A stretch of 64,000 nucleotides of DNA from Rhodococcus sp. 06-235-1A (GCF_002258785.1 NZ_NOYI01000002.1:62001-126000), one strand, 5' to 3'. Shown: positions 12,717 to 28,742, counted from the stretch's first letter. The notes: generated from the letters alone by a model not told the origin. Numbers and translations: made by a program.

Positions 12717-13534
12717 AAACAACCGAAAGCACGTTCGCGCGTCCGGGGAGTGTCGATTCCTCGACCGCCGGCGCAGGCGCGCCGTCGGTTCGACAGGCCT
12801 CGCTCCCCGAAGGACAGACCAGGGGTGCGGTGGTCACTCTACTGCTGGAAGAGGGCCCCATCACGGCCTCCGACATCGGGACGCGGCTGGGATTGAGCGC
12901 GGCAGGGGTCCGACGTCATCTCGATGCGCTCATCGACGCCGGCGAGGCTCGCATCACCACTCCGGCAGGAGCGCGTCAGCGTGGCCGCGGCCGACCGGCC
13001 AAGTACTTTCAGCTCACGGCCGCCGGACGTAACCGTCTCGGTCACACCTACGACGATCTCGCGGGTGCCGCGATGCGTCAGCTGCGCAAGATCGGCGGGG
13101 ATGTGGCCATCGAGACGTTCGCTCGCCAACGCGTCAACACCATCGTGGCCGACGTCGAACCTGCGACAGGCTCCGACGCACGCGCCGTGGAGGACGCGGC
13201 AGACCGAATCGCCGACGCATTCAGCGCGGCCGGGTTCTCCGCGACCACCCGTCAGGTCGGCAATGGCGTGCAGATCTGCCAGCACCACTGCCCGGTATCG
13301 CACGTCGCCTCGGAGTTTCCGGAGCTGTGCGAGGCGGAACAGTCCGCGTTCGCCGAGATCCTCGGCACGCACGTCCAGCGTTTGGCGACCATTGCCAACG
13401 GCAATTGCGCCTGCACGACGCATGTACCGCTGTCACCGACGCGGTACTCGAACACCGATAGTTCCGACAAGAAGACTTCCGACGCGCAGCCCCGTGTCGG
13501 AGAACGCCCGAGCCTCCGGAAGGAGCCCGCATGA
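12713..13534 (+). CDS. sufR: SufR, Fe-S cluster-sensing repressor of the suf operon
   Basis: The 273-residue protein has an N-terminal winged helix-turn-helix (about residues 35-105) with [24 protein letters not shown]. Its C-terminal half carries Cys189, Cys193, Cys206, Cys232 and Cys234, candidate Fe-S cluster ligands in [19 protein letters not shown] and NGNCACTTH. SufR represses the suf genes when its cluster is loaded and releases them under iron or redox stress. The GTG at 12713 gives a size close to Rv1460. It overlaps sufB by 4 bp (ATGA) and so is co-transcribed with the genes it controls. Confidence 0.92.
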   Translation: MKTTESTFARPGSVDSSTAGAGAPSVRQASLPEGQTRGAVVTLLLEEGPITASDIGTRLGLSAAGVRRHLDALIDAGEARITTPAGARQRGRGRPAKYFQLTAAGRNRLGHTYDDLAGAAMRQLRKIGGDVAIETFARQRVNTIVADVEPATGSDARAVEDAADRIADAFSAAGFSATTRQVGNGVQICQHHCPVSHVASEFPELCEAEQSAFAEILGTHVQRLATIANGNCACTTHVPLSPTRYSNTDSSDKKTSDAQPRVGERPSLRKEPA

Positions 13535-14976
13535 CCGTCACACCAGACCAGGTGACACCCACCGCGCCGCTGACCCAGGACGAGACCATCGCCTCGCTCG
13601 GCACGTACGGATACGGCTGGGCCGACTCGGACGTAGCCGGTGAAAGCGCCAAGCGAGGTCTCTCCGAGGCCGTCGTTCGAGACATCTCGCAGAAGAAGAG
13701 CGAGCCCGAGTGGATGCTCGAGGCGCGTCTCAAGGCGCTCAAGACCTTCGAGCGCAAGCCGATGCCGAACTGGGGCTCCAACCTCGACGGCATCGACTTC
13801 GACAACATCAAGTACTTCGTACGTTCCAGCGAGAAGCAGGCTGCGACGTGGGAGGACCTGCCCGAGGACATCAAGAACACGTACGACAAGCTCGGCATCC
13901 CCGAGGCGGAGAAGCAGCGCCTCGTTTCCGGTGTCGCTGCCCAGTACGAGTCCGAGGTGGTCTACCACTCGATCCGTGAGGATCTCGAGGCGCAGGGAGT
14001 GTTGTTCCTCGACACCGACACCGCACTCAAGGAGCAGCCGGAGCTGTTCCGCGAGTACTTCGGCACCGTCATCCCCGCAGGCGACAACAAGTTCTCCGCA
14101 CTGAACACCGCTGTGTGGTCCGGTGGATCGTTCATCTACATCCCGCCGGGCGTCCACGTGGACATCCCGCTGCAGGCCTACTTCCGGATCAACACCGAGA
14201 ACATGGGTCAGTTCGAGCGCACGCTGATCATCGTCGACGAGGGTGCATACGTGCACTACGTCGAGGGCTGCACCGCCCCGATCTACAAGTCGGATTCGCT
14301 GCACTCGGCTGTTGTCGAGATCATCGTCAAGAAGGGTGGTCGTTGCCGCTACACGACCATCCAGAACTGGTCGAACAACGTCTACAACCTCGTCACCAAG
14401 CGCGCCAAAGCCGAGGCAGGCGCGACGATGGAGTGGGTCGACGGCAACATCGGCTCCAAGGTCACCATGAAGTACCCGGCCGTCTGGATGACCGGTGAAT
14501 ACGCCAAGGGTGAGGTTCTCTCGGTCGCGTTCGCAGGCCCGGACCAGCACCAGGACACCGGCTCGAAGATGCTGCACCTGGCACCGCATACGTCGTCGAA
14601 CATCGTCAGCAAGTCTGTCGCCCGTGGTGGTGGCCGGACGTCCTACCGTGGTCTGATCCAGATCAACAAGGGTGCGCACGGTTCGCGCTCGACGGTCAAG
14701 TGCGACGCGTTGCTCGTCGACACGATCAGTCGCTCGGACACGTACCCCTACGTCGACATTCGCGAAGACGACGTGTCCATGGGACACGAGGCCACCGTCT
14801 CGAAGGTCAGTGACGATCAGCTGTTCTACCTGATGAGCCGCGGCATGACCGAGGACGAAGCGATGGCTATGGTCGTCCGCGGATTCGTCGAGCCGATCGC
14901 TCGCGAACTGCCGATGGAATACGCGCTCGAGCTCAACCGGCTCATCGAGTTGCAGATGGAAGGGTCGGTCGGATAA
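13531..14976 (+). CDS. sufB: Fe-S cluster assembly protein SufB
   Basis: SufB is the scaffold subunit of the SufBC2D complex, on which nascent Fe-S clusters are built. The 481-residue protein has the family beta-helix core, [27 protein letters not shown], the conserved cysteine region TVKCDALL, and a C-terminal helical domain ([13 protein letters not shown]). There is no intein, unlike the M. tuberculosis SufB precursor. The ATG overlaps the sufR stop, and the sufB stop abuts the sufD start. Confidence 0.96.
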   Translation: MTVTPDQVTPTAPLTQDETIASLGTYGYGWADSDVAGESAKRGLSEAVVRDISQKKSEPEWMLEARLKALKTFERKPMPNWGSNLDGIDFDNIKYFVRSSEKQAATWEDLPEDIKNTYDKLGIPEAEKQRLVSGVAAQYESEVVYHSIREDLEAQGVLFLDTDTALKEQPELFREYFGTVIPAGDNKFSALNTAVWSGGSFIYIPPGVHVDIPLQAYFRINTENMGQFERTLIIVDEGAYVHYVEGCTAPIYKSDSLHSAVVEIIVKKGGRCRYTTIQNWSNNVYNLVTKRAKAEAGATMEWVDGNIGSKVTMKYPAVWMTGEYAKGEVLSVAFAGPDQHQDTGSKMLHLAPHTSSNIVSKSVARGGGRTSYRGLIQINKGAHGSRSTVKCDALLVDTISRSDTYPYVDIREDDVSMGHEATVSKVSDDQLFYLMSRGMTEDEAMAMVVRGFVEPIARELPMEYALELNRLIELQMEGSVG

Positions 14977-16191
14977 GTGAACAACCCCCTCACCGGAGTG
15001 ATGGGTGCCGTGGCATCCGAGAACCCCGATTCCGCCAAGGAAGACAAGTCGAAGCTCGTCGCCAACAAGGGCGCTCAGTTCACGTCGTACGACGTGAACG
15101 CGTTCGAGGTGCCGTCGGGCCGCGACGAACTGTGGCGCTTCACGCCGCTGCGTCGCCTTCGCGGCTTGCACGACGGTTCGGCAGTCGCCGCCGGGGCCGC
15201 ACAGGTCACCGTCGGCGCGCCGGACTCGGTAACTGTGGAGACCGTGGGCCGCGACGACGAACGACTGGGCAAGGCCGGAGTTCCGGCCGATCGCATCGCG
15301 GCTCAGGCGTTCTCGGCGTTCACCGAGGCCACGGTCGTCACCGTGCCGAACGAAGTCGAGGTTGCGGAGCCGATCGAGATCACCATCGACGGACCCGGCG
15401 TCGATCACATCGCCTACGGACATGTGCAGGTTCGACTCGGCACGTTCGCTTGTGCAACCGTCGTCATCGATCAGCGCGGTAGCGGCACGTACGCCGAGAA
15501 CGTCGAGTTCGTTCTGGGCGACAGCTCGCAGTTGCACGTCGTGTTGATCCAGGACTGGCAGTCCGACGCCGTACACGTGGCCGCGCATCACGCGCTGCTG
15601 GGACGCGACGCCGTGCTGCGGCACTACAACGTCAGCCTCGGCGGCGATCTGGTCCGTATCAGCCCGACAGTGCGCTACAGCGCGCCCGGCGGCGACGCGA
15701 ACCTGCTCGGTGTGTACTTCGCCGACGCCGGCCAGCATCTCGAGCAGCGACTGCTCGTCGACCACTCGGCACCGCACTGCAAGTCGAACGTCATGTACAA
15801 GGGTGCGCTGCAAGGCGAAGTCGGTCCGGGCAAGCACGATGCGCACACGGTGTGGATCGGTGACGTGCTCATCCGCGCGGAAGCCGAGGGCACCGAGACG
15901 TACGAGCTGAACCGAAACCTGGTGCTCACCGACGGCGCTCGCGCCGACTCGGTGCCGAACCTGGAAATCGAAACCGGCGAAATCGTCGGAGCCGGGCATG
16001 CCAGTGCGACCGGCCGCTTCGACGACGAGCAGCTGTTCTACCTGCGTGCTCGCGGCATCTCGGAGGAGGTGGCCCGGCGACTGGTCGTTCGCGGCTTCTT
16101 CCACGAAATCATCGACAAGATTCCGGTCCCCGCTGTACGCGAGCGTCTCGACGCCGCCATCGAGGCCGAACTCGCCGTCGCCGGCGCGTAG
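14977..16191 (+). CDS. sufD: Fe-S cluster assembly protein SufD
   Basis: SufD is the SufB paralogue that completes the SufBC2D scaffold and helps iron entry. The 404-residue protein shares SufB's C-terminal pattern (VPNLEIETGEIVGAGHASATG, then DDEQLFYLRARGISEEVARRL) and the conserved SAPHCKSNVMYKG region. It starts with GTG immediately after the sufB TAA, so translation depends on sufB. The N-terminal stretch with RDELWRFTPLRRLRGL is typical of SufD. Confidence 0.95.
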   Translation: MNNPLTGVMGAVASENPDSAKEDKSKLVANKGAQFTSYDVNAFEVPSGRDELWRFTPLRRLRGLHDGSAVAAGAAQVTVGAPDSVTVETVGRDDERLGKAGVPADRIAAQAFSAFTEATVVTVPNEVEVAEPIEITIDGPGVDHIAYGHVQVRLGTFACATVVIDQRGSGTYAENVEFVLGDSSQLHVVLIQDWQSDAVHVAAHHALLGRDAVLRHYNVSLGGDLVRISPTVRYSAPGGDANLLGVYFADAGQHLEQRLLVDHSAPHCKSNVMYKGALQGEVGPGKHDAHTVWIGDVLIRAEAEGTETYELNRNLVLTDGARADSVPNLEIETGEIVGAGHASATGRFDDEQLFYLRARGISEEVARRLVVRGFFHEIIDKIPVPAVRERLDAAIEAELAVAGA

Positions 16192-16230
16192 GTCCACCCG
16201 AACTCCTCTCGACTGCACAAAGGAACTTTG

Positions 16231-18302
<2,072 letters not shown>

Positions 18303-18800
18303 ATGCGTATGGAACAGATGTACCAGGAAGTGATCCTCGATCACTACAAGCACCCGCACGGCCGCGGACTACGCGAGCCGTTCGGCGCGGAGGTACACCA
18401 CGTCAACCCCACGTGCGGCGACGAGGTCACTCTGCGGGTTCACGTGGATAACGGCACCGTTGCGGACGTCTCGTACGACGGCCAGGGCTGCTCGATCAGT
18501 CAGGCAGCAACATCGGTGCTCACCGATCAGGTCGTCGGCCTGAGCGTGGTCGATGCGCTGAAGACGGTCGACGCGTTCAGCGACATGGTCGGCAGCCGAG
18601 GTACCGTCGAAGGTGACGAGGACGTCATCGGTGACGGAATAGCGTTCGCCGGTGTGGCCAAGTATCCGGCTCGCGTGAAGTGCGCATTGCTGGGTTGGAT
18701 GGCTTTCAAGGACGCGGTTGTTCAAGTAGTGGACGCAGATTCGACAGCTACGACGGGCGGGACAGCCCAGTCGGCACTTTCCGGAGGACAGCAATCATGA
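18303..18800 (+). CDS. sufU: Fe-S assembly sulfur acceptor SufU
   Basis: SufU is a zinc-dependent sulfurtransferase that accepts sulfur from SufS in Gram-positive bacteria. The 165-residue protein begins MRMEQMYQEVILDHYKHP. It carries three conserved cysteines, in NPTCGDEV, GQGCSISQA and RVKCALLGW, with the nearby aspartate of CGDE completing the zinc site. The roughly 20 C-terminal residues (STATTGGTAQS and on) are low complexity. The gene abuts sufS and overlaps the sufT start by 3 bp. Confidence 0.95.
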   Translation: MRMEQMYQEVILDHYKHPHGRGLREPFGAEVHHVNPTCGDEVTLRVHVDNGTVADVSYDGQGCSISQAATSVLTDQVVGLSVVDALKTVDAFSDMVGSRGTVEGDEDVIGDGIAFAGVAKYPARVKCALLGWMAFKDAVVQVVDADSTATTGGTAQSALSGGQQS

Positions 18801-19177
18801 CCGAAGCAACAGAGACGACTCCAGCCGTGACCCCGACGCCGGTGGAACTGACCGCCGAAGAGATCAAGGTGCTCGAGGACCTCGAAGAAGCGATGCGCGA
18901 CGTCGTCGACCCCGAGCTCGGAATCAACGTCGTCGACCTGGGCCTGGTCTACGACATCAAGATCGATGCGGACGATATCGTCACGGTCGACATGACGCTG
19001 ACCTCGGCGGCGTGCCCGTTGACCGATGTCATCGAGGATCAGGCCCGCGGCGCGCTCGTGCGCAGCGGACTGGCTGCCGACCTGAAGATCAACTGGGTCT
19101 GGATGCCGCCGTGGGGCCCGGACAAGATCACCGACGACGGCCGCGAGCAGCTCAGGGCCCTCGGATTCACCGTCTGA
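18797..19177 (+). CDS. sufT: SufT, MIP18/DUF59-family Fe-S maturation protein
   Basis: The 126-residue DUF59 protein helps deliver or mature Fe-S clusters. Family motifs are DVVDPELGINVVDLGLVYDI and LTSAACPLTDVI, whose cysteine is the conserved reactive residue. The ATG at 18797 overlaps the sufU TGA and gives the MTEATETTPAV N-terminus. It is the last gene of the suf operon. A small AGCCGA-G-TCGGCT repeat at 19183-19195 separates it from the convergent Ku gene. Confidence 0.93.
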   Translation: MTEATETTPAVTPTPVELTAEEIKVLEDLEEAMRDVVDPELGINVVDLGLVYDIKIDADDIVTVDMTLTSAACPLTDVIEDQARGALVRSGLAADLKINWVWMPPWGPDKITDDGREQLRALGFTV

Positions 19178-19198
19178 TCCACAGCCGAGTCGGCTCCC

Positions 19199-20140
19199 TC
19201 AAGCACCCTTCGCCTCGTCGTCCTTCGATTCGGCGGACTTGGCGGCGGTCGACTTCTTGGCAGCTGCCTTCTTGGCCGGGGCCTTCTTCGCAGCTGCTTT
19301 CTTGGCCGGTGCTTTTTTCGCTGGAGCCGATGTGGCAGACCCCGACTTCGCGTTCTTGCCCGCCGCCTCGACACTGCGCTGCAGAGCTGCAACCAGATCG
19401 ACGACCTCGGCGTCCTCACCCTCGTCGTCCTTCTCGGCCTCGGTGTGGATGACCTTTTCGCCGCCGTTGGCGAGGGTCTCGTCGATCAGCTTGCGCAGTT
19501 CGATCTGATAGTCGTCGGTGTACTCGGTGGGGTCGAACTCCGAGGACATGCTCTCCACCAGCGACGTGGCCATCTTCACCTCTTGCGGACGTGCTGACGG
19601 TGCATCCTCGAGCGAGGGGAACTCGGCTGCCCTGACCTCGTCCGGCCACAGCAATGTCTGAATCACCAACACGTCGTCACGCACCCGCAACGCAGCCAAT
19701 CGGGTCTTCTGCCTCAGCGTGAAATGAACGAGCGCAGTGCGTTCGGTTTCTTCCAACGTCTCTCGCAGCAGAACGTACGCCTTCGGTGACGCCGAGTCCG
19801 GCTCGAGGAAGTAGCTCTTGTCGTAGAGAATCGGGTCGATCTGCTCGGTCGGTACGAATTCGAGAACCGGAATCTCGTGCTTCTCGGCCGCCGGGAGTTT
19901 GTCGAAGTCGTCGTCGGTCAAGATCACGCGTTCGCCGTCGGGGGAGTCGTAGGCCTTGTCGATATCGGCGAACTGCACCGACTTGCCGCATTCCTGACAG
20001 ATGCGGTCGTACTTGATCCGACCGCCGTCCTTCGCGTGCACTTGATGGAACCGAATGTCGTGCTGCTCGGTGGCCGAGTAGACCTTCACCGGGACGTTGA
20101 CCAGTCCGAAGGCAATCGAGCCCTTCCAAATGCTGCGCAT
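19199..20140 (-). CDS. ku: Non-homologous end joining protein Ku
   Basis: Ku binds DNA double-strand ends as a ring-shaped homodimer and recruits ligase D. The 313-residue protein starts MRSIWKGSIAFGLVNVPVKVY, typical of bacterial Ku, and keeps the core through PTEYTDDYQIELRKLI. After about residue 255 comes a Lys/Ala-rich tail with repeated PAKKA and AAKK units, a DNA-binding extension as in some mycobacterial Ku and HU proteins. ATG 20140 was chosen over a longer frame to 20236 because it begins at the family start. No ligD lies nearby in this window. Confidence 0.95.
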   Translation of the reverse strand: MRSIWKGSIAFGLVNVPVKVYSATEQHDIRFHQVHAKDGGRIKYDRICQECGKSVQFADIDKAYDSPDGERVILTDDDFDKLPAAEKHEIPVLEFVPTEQIDPILYDKSYFLEPDSASPKAYVLLRETLEETERTALVHFTLRQKTRLAALRVRDDVLVIQTLLWPDEVRAAEFPSLEDAPSARPQEVKMATSLVESMSSEFDPTEYTDDYQIELRKLIDETLANGGEKVIHTEAEKDDEGEDAEVVDLVAALQRSVEAAGKNAKSGSATSAPAKKAPAKKAAAKKAPAKKAAAKKSTAAKSAESKDDEAKGA

Positions 20141-20192
20141 GTGTCCATGATCGCCGACCGGGCGCCTGCATGTCGACCGTTGGAGAAGAAAC

Positions 20193-21338
20193 TCAGCGGC
20201 GACGCGGGGCCCGCACGATCGTGCGGGCGATCGCACGCCGGGCCGAGGACGGCAGCGTCGGGAACATCTTGAGCATCGCGGTCATCGTCCCGACGGCGTC
20301 GTCGTGGCCCGACAGGTAGGAGCGTTGAAGTTCGACCGGAAGCGAGAAGAAGCTGGAGAAGAATTGAGGGACCATCTCCGGTTCCAGACTCAGCGCGGTA
20401 CGGAGGCCGAGGTTGCGGAGCTTCTGCACCGTCCAGATGTGTACCGGGCGGGTTCGTCGAGACCGGCCGCCGCCACGGAACTGCTCGACAAGGTGGTCGG
20501 CCGACGCCAGCGATGCTGCCACGCTGTACCCCGTGGCGGGATGCATCAGGTTCGAGCGAGATCCGAACAGTACTGGGCCGCCTCGGCCGGAGAGCAGACG
20601 CGACCGAGGTGGCGGTTCGACGGAGAAGCGGACTCGCTCGACGTCCTCGTGGCCGGTCGGTTCCAGATTGCGATGGGAAAGTCGGTGGTGCAGCCGTGAT
20701 CGAAGCACCGCAAGTTCCAGCGCCGGACGGCCGACCAAACAGGTCTCCTCGAGCAGGATGCGATCGTCGTCGAGCGCCACGGCATACAGGAAACTCGGGG
20801 CTTCGCCGGGCCGAGCGCCGTTGTCGGTGCGCCAATCCATGAACCAGGCGTCGGAGCCCTCGAGGATCGGGTCTGCGCGCTCACGGTCGACGACGATCCC
20901 GTAGGCGGTCTGTTGCGCGAGGTCCCGCGAATCGAGCGTGCCGCGGGCGTCGACAACGTGAGCAGCATCGACGATCGTCCCGTCGGCGGTCGTCACACGG
21001 GAACCGGTGACGTCGACGGCAGTACCCGTGAGCGTCCGAACTCGATCGAGCGCCAACGCCGACTGCAGGGCGCGTGTATCCAACACGCAGTACGTCCGGT
21101 CGATGATCCGATGGTGATCGGTCCACACCGCCGGCTTCTGCGCGGTCGAGGCGACAGCGGTCTCGGGTAACCACGACGGCAATTCGTCGGCCCAGGCCGA
21201 GTACGTCGGGGTCCAGGTGCGCGCCGGGTGCGGATCGAGGGCCAGCACGTCCAGGCCGGCCGCGGCACATCGGTGGGCCACGGCCCGTCCGGCCGGTCCG
21301 AGACCGACCACCGCGACGTCGGCCGAAAAATCGTTCAC
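20193..21338 (-). CDS. Lycopene cyclase-like FAD-binding protein (CrtL type)
   Basis: The 381-residue protein begins VNDFSADVAVVGLGPAGRAVAHR, a Rossmann-type GxGxxG FAD/NAD motif. Family features of CrtL/CrtY cyclases include a DARG motif (VVDARGTLD), FMDWR, the region ILLEETCLVGRPAL, and HPATGYSVAASL near the C-terminal third. It would cyclise lycopene ends in carotenoid synthesis. No other crt gene is in the window, so the substrate is inferred from family only. GTG 21338 overlaps the upstream SDR stop by 4 bp, so the two genes are coupled. Confidence 0.82.
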   Translation of the reverse strand: MNDFSADVAVVGLGPAGRAVAHRCAAAGLDVLALDPHPARTWTPTYSAWADELPSWLPETAVASTAQKPAVWTDHHRIIDRTYCVLDTRALQSALALDRVRTLTGTAVDVTGSRVTTADGTIVDAAHVVDARGTLDSRDLAQQTAYGIVVDRERADPILEGSDAWFMDWRTDNGARPGEAPSFLYAVALDDDRILLEETCLVGRPALELAVLRSRLHHRLSHRNLEPTGHEDVERVRFSVEPPPRSRLLSGRGGPVLFGSRSNLMHPATGYSVAASLASADHLVEQFRGGGRSRRTRPVHIWTVQKLRNLGLRTALSLEPEMVPQFFSSFFSLPVELQRSYLSGHDDAVGTMTAMLKMFPTLPSSARRAIARTIVRAPRRR

Positions 21339-22123
21339 ATTCCGCCGGTGGCGAGCAAACCACCGTCCACGCGCACGGTCTCGCCGGTGATCCACGACGA
21401 CGCGTCGGACACCAAGAAGGCGACAAGCGCCGCTACGTCCTCCGGGTTTCCGAGTCGCTTCATCGGGTAGCCGGCCGCCGCGGCGTCCTCTCCGTTGGCG
21501 ACGAGGGCCTCGGCGAACTTGGTCTTGACCACACCCGGTGCCACCGCATTGACGCGGATTTTCGGGCCCAGCTGCCAGGCGAGTTCTTCGGTGAGGCGGA
21601 TCAGCGCAGCTTTCGAAGCGCCGTAGGCAGCGATGACGCCGGTGGAGCGGATGCCTGCCACGCTGGCGACATTGACGATCGAGCCGCCGTGCTCACCCAT
21701 CCAGGCATGAAATGCCTGCTGAACGAAGCCGAGGGTGCCGACGACATTGGTGTCGAAGATCTTGCTCACGCCCGCGAGATCGGCATCCATCAGTGAGCCG
21801 TAGACGGGATTGATTCCGGTGTTGTTCACAAGGATGTCCAGCGAACCGAAGGTGTCGACGGTTCTCGCCACCGCATCGCGTCGGTGCTCCGAGTCGCCCG
21901 CATTGCCGTCGATTGCGAGCACGGAGTCGCCCAGTTCTGCGGCTGCTGCAACGAGTGGTTCGCGTTTGCGAGCCGTGATGGCGACGTTCGCGCCACGAGC
22001 GAGCAGTTCGGCGGCGATCGCTTTGCCGATGCCTCGGCTGCCGCCGGTGACGAGTGCGGTGCGCCCGGCGAGATCGGGGATCGGCGCGCTGCGTGGGCTG
22101 ACTGTTACGGGGGCGTCGGTCAT
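21335..22123 (-). CDS. SDR family oxidoreductase
   Basis: This classical short-chain dehydrogenase of 262 residues has TGGSRGIG (26-33) for NAD(P) binding, NNTGI in place of the common NNAG, a catalytic Ser in NVASVAG, and YGASK with the Tyr/Lys pair. The C-terminus DGGLLATGGM is FabG-like. The substrate is unknown. It is the first gene of a coupled pair with the lycopene cyclase-like protein and is divergent from the ABC-F gene. Confidence 0.88.
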   Translation of the reverse strand: MTDAPVTVSPRSAPIPDLAGRTALVTGGSRGIGKAIAAELLARGANVAITARKREPLVAAAAELGDSVLAIDGNAGDSEHRRDAVARTVDTFGSLDILVNNTGINPVYGSLMDADLAGVSKIFDTNVVGTLGFVQQAFHAWMGEHGGSIVNVASVAGIRSTGVIAAYGASKAALIRLTEELAWQLGPKIRVNAVAPGVVKTKFAEALVANGEDAAAAGYPMKRLGNPEDVAALVAFLVSDASSWITGETVRVDGGLLATGGM

Positions 22124-22181
22124 CGATCAGACGTTACCGGGGTCACCGTCGTTCCTGGGGCAGGGCACGTGAATGCTGAGC

Positions 22182-22187
22182 TAAAAT
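22182..22187 (+). promoter_or_regulatory. Candidate -10 box for the ABC-F gene
   Basis: TAAAAT matches the sigma-70-type -10 consensus at five of six positions in an otherwise GC-rich gap. Transcription would start near 22194, leaving a leader of about 85 nt before the GTG at 22280. I see no good -35 box 16-18 bp upstream. Confidence 0.45.
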
Positions 22188-22279
22188 GGGGGTTTGCTGT
22201 GCCGTCCTTCGGTGCACCTGAAGTTCGCTCGTCGGTCGACGGGCAACGATCTTGTTCGGCAATCGCTAGGAGCTCACGC

Positions 22280-23902
<1,623 letters not shown>

Positions 23903-23911
<9 letters not shown>

Positions 23912-24484
23912 CTCGGGTCGGTCGCGTTTACGCACCGATTCCTCGACCAGATCGAGGATCGCCGACAGGTTGGACCCGCCCTGCCCTGACGCGATTCGGG
24001 CGACCAGACCGTCCAGCACGAGGTCCAGGTAGTCGGCCAGGACGTCGTTGGGCACGTCATCACGGAGTTTTCCTGCCGTCTTCTGCCGTTCCAGTCGGCC
24101 CAGGGTCGCGTCGGTGAGCTCTGCCGACCGTTCGGCCCAGCTGGTTCGGAAGTCGGCGTCGGTTCGCAGTCGTCGAGTGATCTCGAGCCGCGTTCCGAGC
24201 CACTCGAACTGATCCGGCTGAGCCAGCATGTCTCGCATCACCTGAACCAGACCCTGCGTCGCCGCGACTTCTGCCATACGCCGGGCATCCTCCTGCGCCA
24301 ACGCGAGGAAGAGGCCGTCCTTGTCCTTGAAGTGGTGGAAGATGGCTCCGCGTGAGAGGCCTGTCGCCTCCTCCAGGCGTCGCACCGTCGCGCCCTCGTA
24401 GCCGAACTCTCCGAAGCACTTACGCGCACCGTCGAGAATTTCGCTGCGGCGAGCGGCCAGGTGGTCTTCGCTGACCTTGGGCAC
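23903..24484 (-). CDS. acnR: AcnR, TetR-family repressor of aconitase
   Basis: The 193-residue TetR regulator has its helix-turn-helix near residues 33-57 (ATVRRLEEATGLSRGAIFHHFKDK). It lies directly downstream of acn on the same strand, as AcnR does in Corynebacterium glutamicum and Rv1474c in M. tuberculosis. A perfect match to the AcnR consensus lies upstream of acn at 27555-27570. Citrate and Mg2+ are reported effectors in the corynebacterial protein. The gene is co-transcribed with, or read through from, acn past the hairpin at 24529-24569. Confidence 0.9.
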
Positions 24485-24528
24485 GTGTGAAACTCCTACT
24501 TTTCGATGAAGGGGCCCGTACCGATACG

Positions 24529-24569
24529 GCGATGGGCCCGAAACACGTATCGAGTTCCGGGCCCATCGC
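24529..24569 (-). terminator. Hairpin between acn and acnR
   Basis: GCGATGGGCCCG at 24529-24540 pairs perfectly with CGGGCCCATCGC at 24558-24569 across a 17-nt loop. It lies in the 117-bp gap between the acn stop and the acnR start, with no T-run after it. It could terminate part of the acn transcripts or stabilise the acn mRNA 3' end, giving lower acnR than acn expression. Confidence 0.6.
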
Positions 24570-24601
24570 TGTGCGTGGCGTCTGTCTACAGTGCCGTGTG
24601 A

Positions 24602-27759
<3,158 letters not shown>

Positions 27760-28302
27760 ATGCCTGAACCGATTCACGCCGCTTCCCCACTTGCCACCGA
27801 TATTCCGGCAGGTCTGGACGTCGACAGCATCGTCGCCACGGTCCGCGAATCCGGCGTGAGTGCGCCCGCCGACGAGGAAGCCGGGTTGTCCTCGGCTGTC
27901 GCGCGCGCAGAAGACCACGGCATCGACCTGAGCATCGTGATCGTGCCGAACGAACCGCGCCACGACTCGCAGCTGCGGGACCTCGCAACGGCGGTCGGAG
28001 CGCGCGAGGGTGGCACAGTGTTGGTACTGAGCCCCGGGCAGGTGGGCACCTTCAGCGACTCCATCAGCCGAGTCACCCTCGAAGCCGGCCAGGACCGCAC
28101 CTACACCGGCAATCACATCGTCGCGGCCGATAATTTCGTGGACACGCTCGTCGAGGATCAGACGCCGTGGGGCCTGCTCACCGGTGGACTCGTCGTCGTC
28201 GTCGCCGCTGTGGCCGCCCTGACAGCCGTCGTCAAAGCGCGCAGGTTTCGTGCTCGTGCGGCATCGCCGAACCACGCGAACCGCGACTCCGCAGACAACT
28301 GA
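27760..28302 (+). CDS. Rv1476-family membrane protein
   Basis: The 180-residue protein has an extracytoplasmic-looking N-terminal domain (residues 1-135) with alternating strands, such as IDLSIVIVPNEP and GGTVLVLSPGQVG, and then one membrane helix near 137-160 (GLLTGGLVVVVAAVAALTAVV). A basic tail follows the helix (KARRFRARA). It matches the M. tuberculosis Rv1476 position before ripA and moxR. Its function is not established. The link to cell envelope growth is from its neighbours only. Confidence 0.78.
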   Translation: MPEPIHAASPLATDIPAGLDVDSIVATVRESGVSAPADEEAGLSSAVARAEDHGIDLSIVIVPNEPRHDSQLRDLATAVGAREGGTVLVLSPGQVGTFSDSISRVTLEAGQDRTYTGNHIVAADNFVDTLVEDQTPWGLLTGGLVVVVAAVAALTAVVKARRFRARAASPNHANRDSADN

Positions 28303-28742
28303 CCCGTCGCCCCCGGGGTGTCGTTCGAGTGACCGACACCCGCGCCGTACGACCCGGTCCGGATCGAGATCGCCGGCCCCACCGAAAAAGTCGGAAAAAT
28401 TGTTTTCGGCAAACCCCGAGTTCAACGCGTTGTGCCTGGTCGAATTACAAATGTGTCATTTGTGACTGGAGTTTCCTTAGGGTGCAAAGTGTCGTACGGT
28501 GCCATTGGCACTGCTGGGGAAGGAGTGTCGCAGAAGGCAGGGTGTCGTCCGTGGGGAACTCGGGAGGCCACTGCTTCGGGTGTGACTGACGTGGTTCACA
28601 CCTGTCGTGTCGCTGCGTGTTTCTTTCCCGCCCGGCGAGACCGCTCACCGTCACCTGCGATCGGGGTGGGGACGGCAAGCACCTCGGCGGCACGACGGTT
28701 CGTCTCGGACCCGACTGAATGCCGGACCCGAGGGAGACATTT
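28303..28742. other. Long 5' region upstream of ripA
   Basis: These 440 bases hold no conserved ORF. Visible elements are the 7+3+7 inverted repeat at 28447-28463, a hairpin GGTGTGA (28579-28585) with TCACACC (28596-28602), and the ripA ribosome site GGGAGA before GTG 28743. Its AT-rich start (28390-28470) contrasts with the rest and probably holds the promoter. I see no conserved riboswitch core. Confidence 0.5.
28447..28463. promoter_or_regulatory. Candidate operator upstream of ripA
   Basis: ACAAATG-TGT-CATTTGT is a perfect inverted repeat with 7-bp arms in the AT-rich part of the ripA upstream region. TTGTGA at 28460-28465 could serve as a -35 box. A cell-wall regulator such as MtrA is one candidate binder, but the sequence does not prove it. 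Confidence 0.45.

Noticed and set aside
12585..12722. Longer MptB N-terminus up to 12722
   Set aside because: It would overlap the divergent sufR start and operator, and the GTG at 12584 gives the family length.
28441..28742. c-di-AMP (ydaO-type) riboswitch before ripA
   Set aside because: The conserved cores I know (such as GGGGTGAATC and ACAGCTAACC) are not present. A covariance search would decide.
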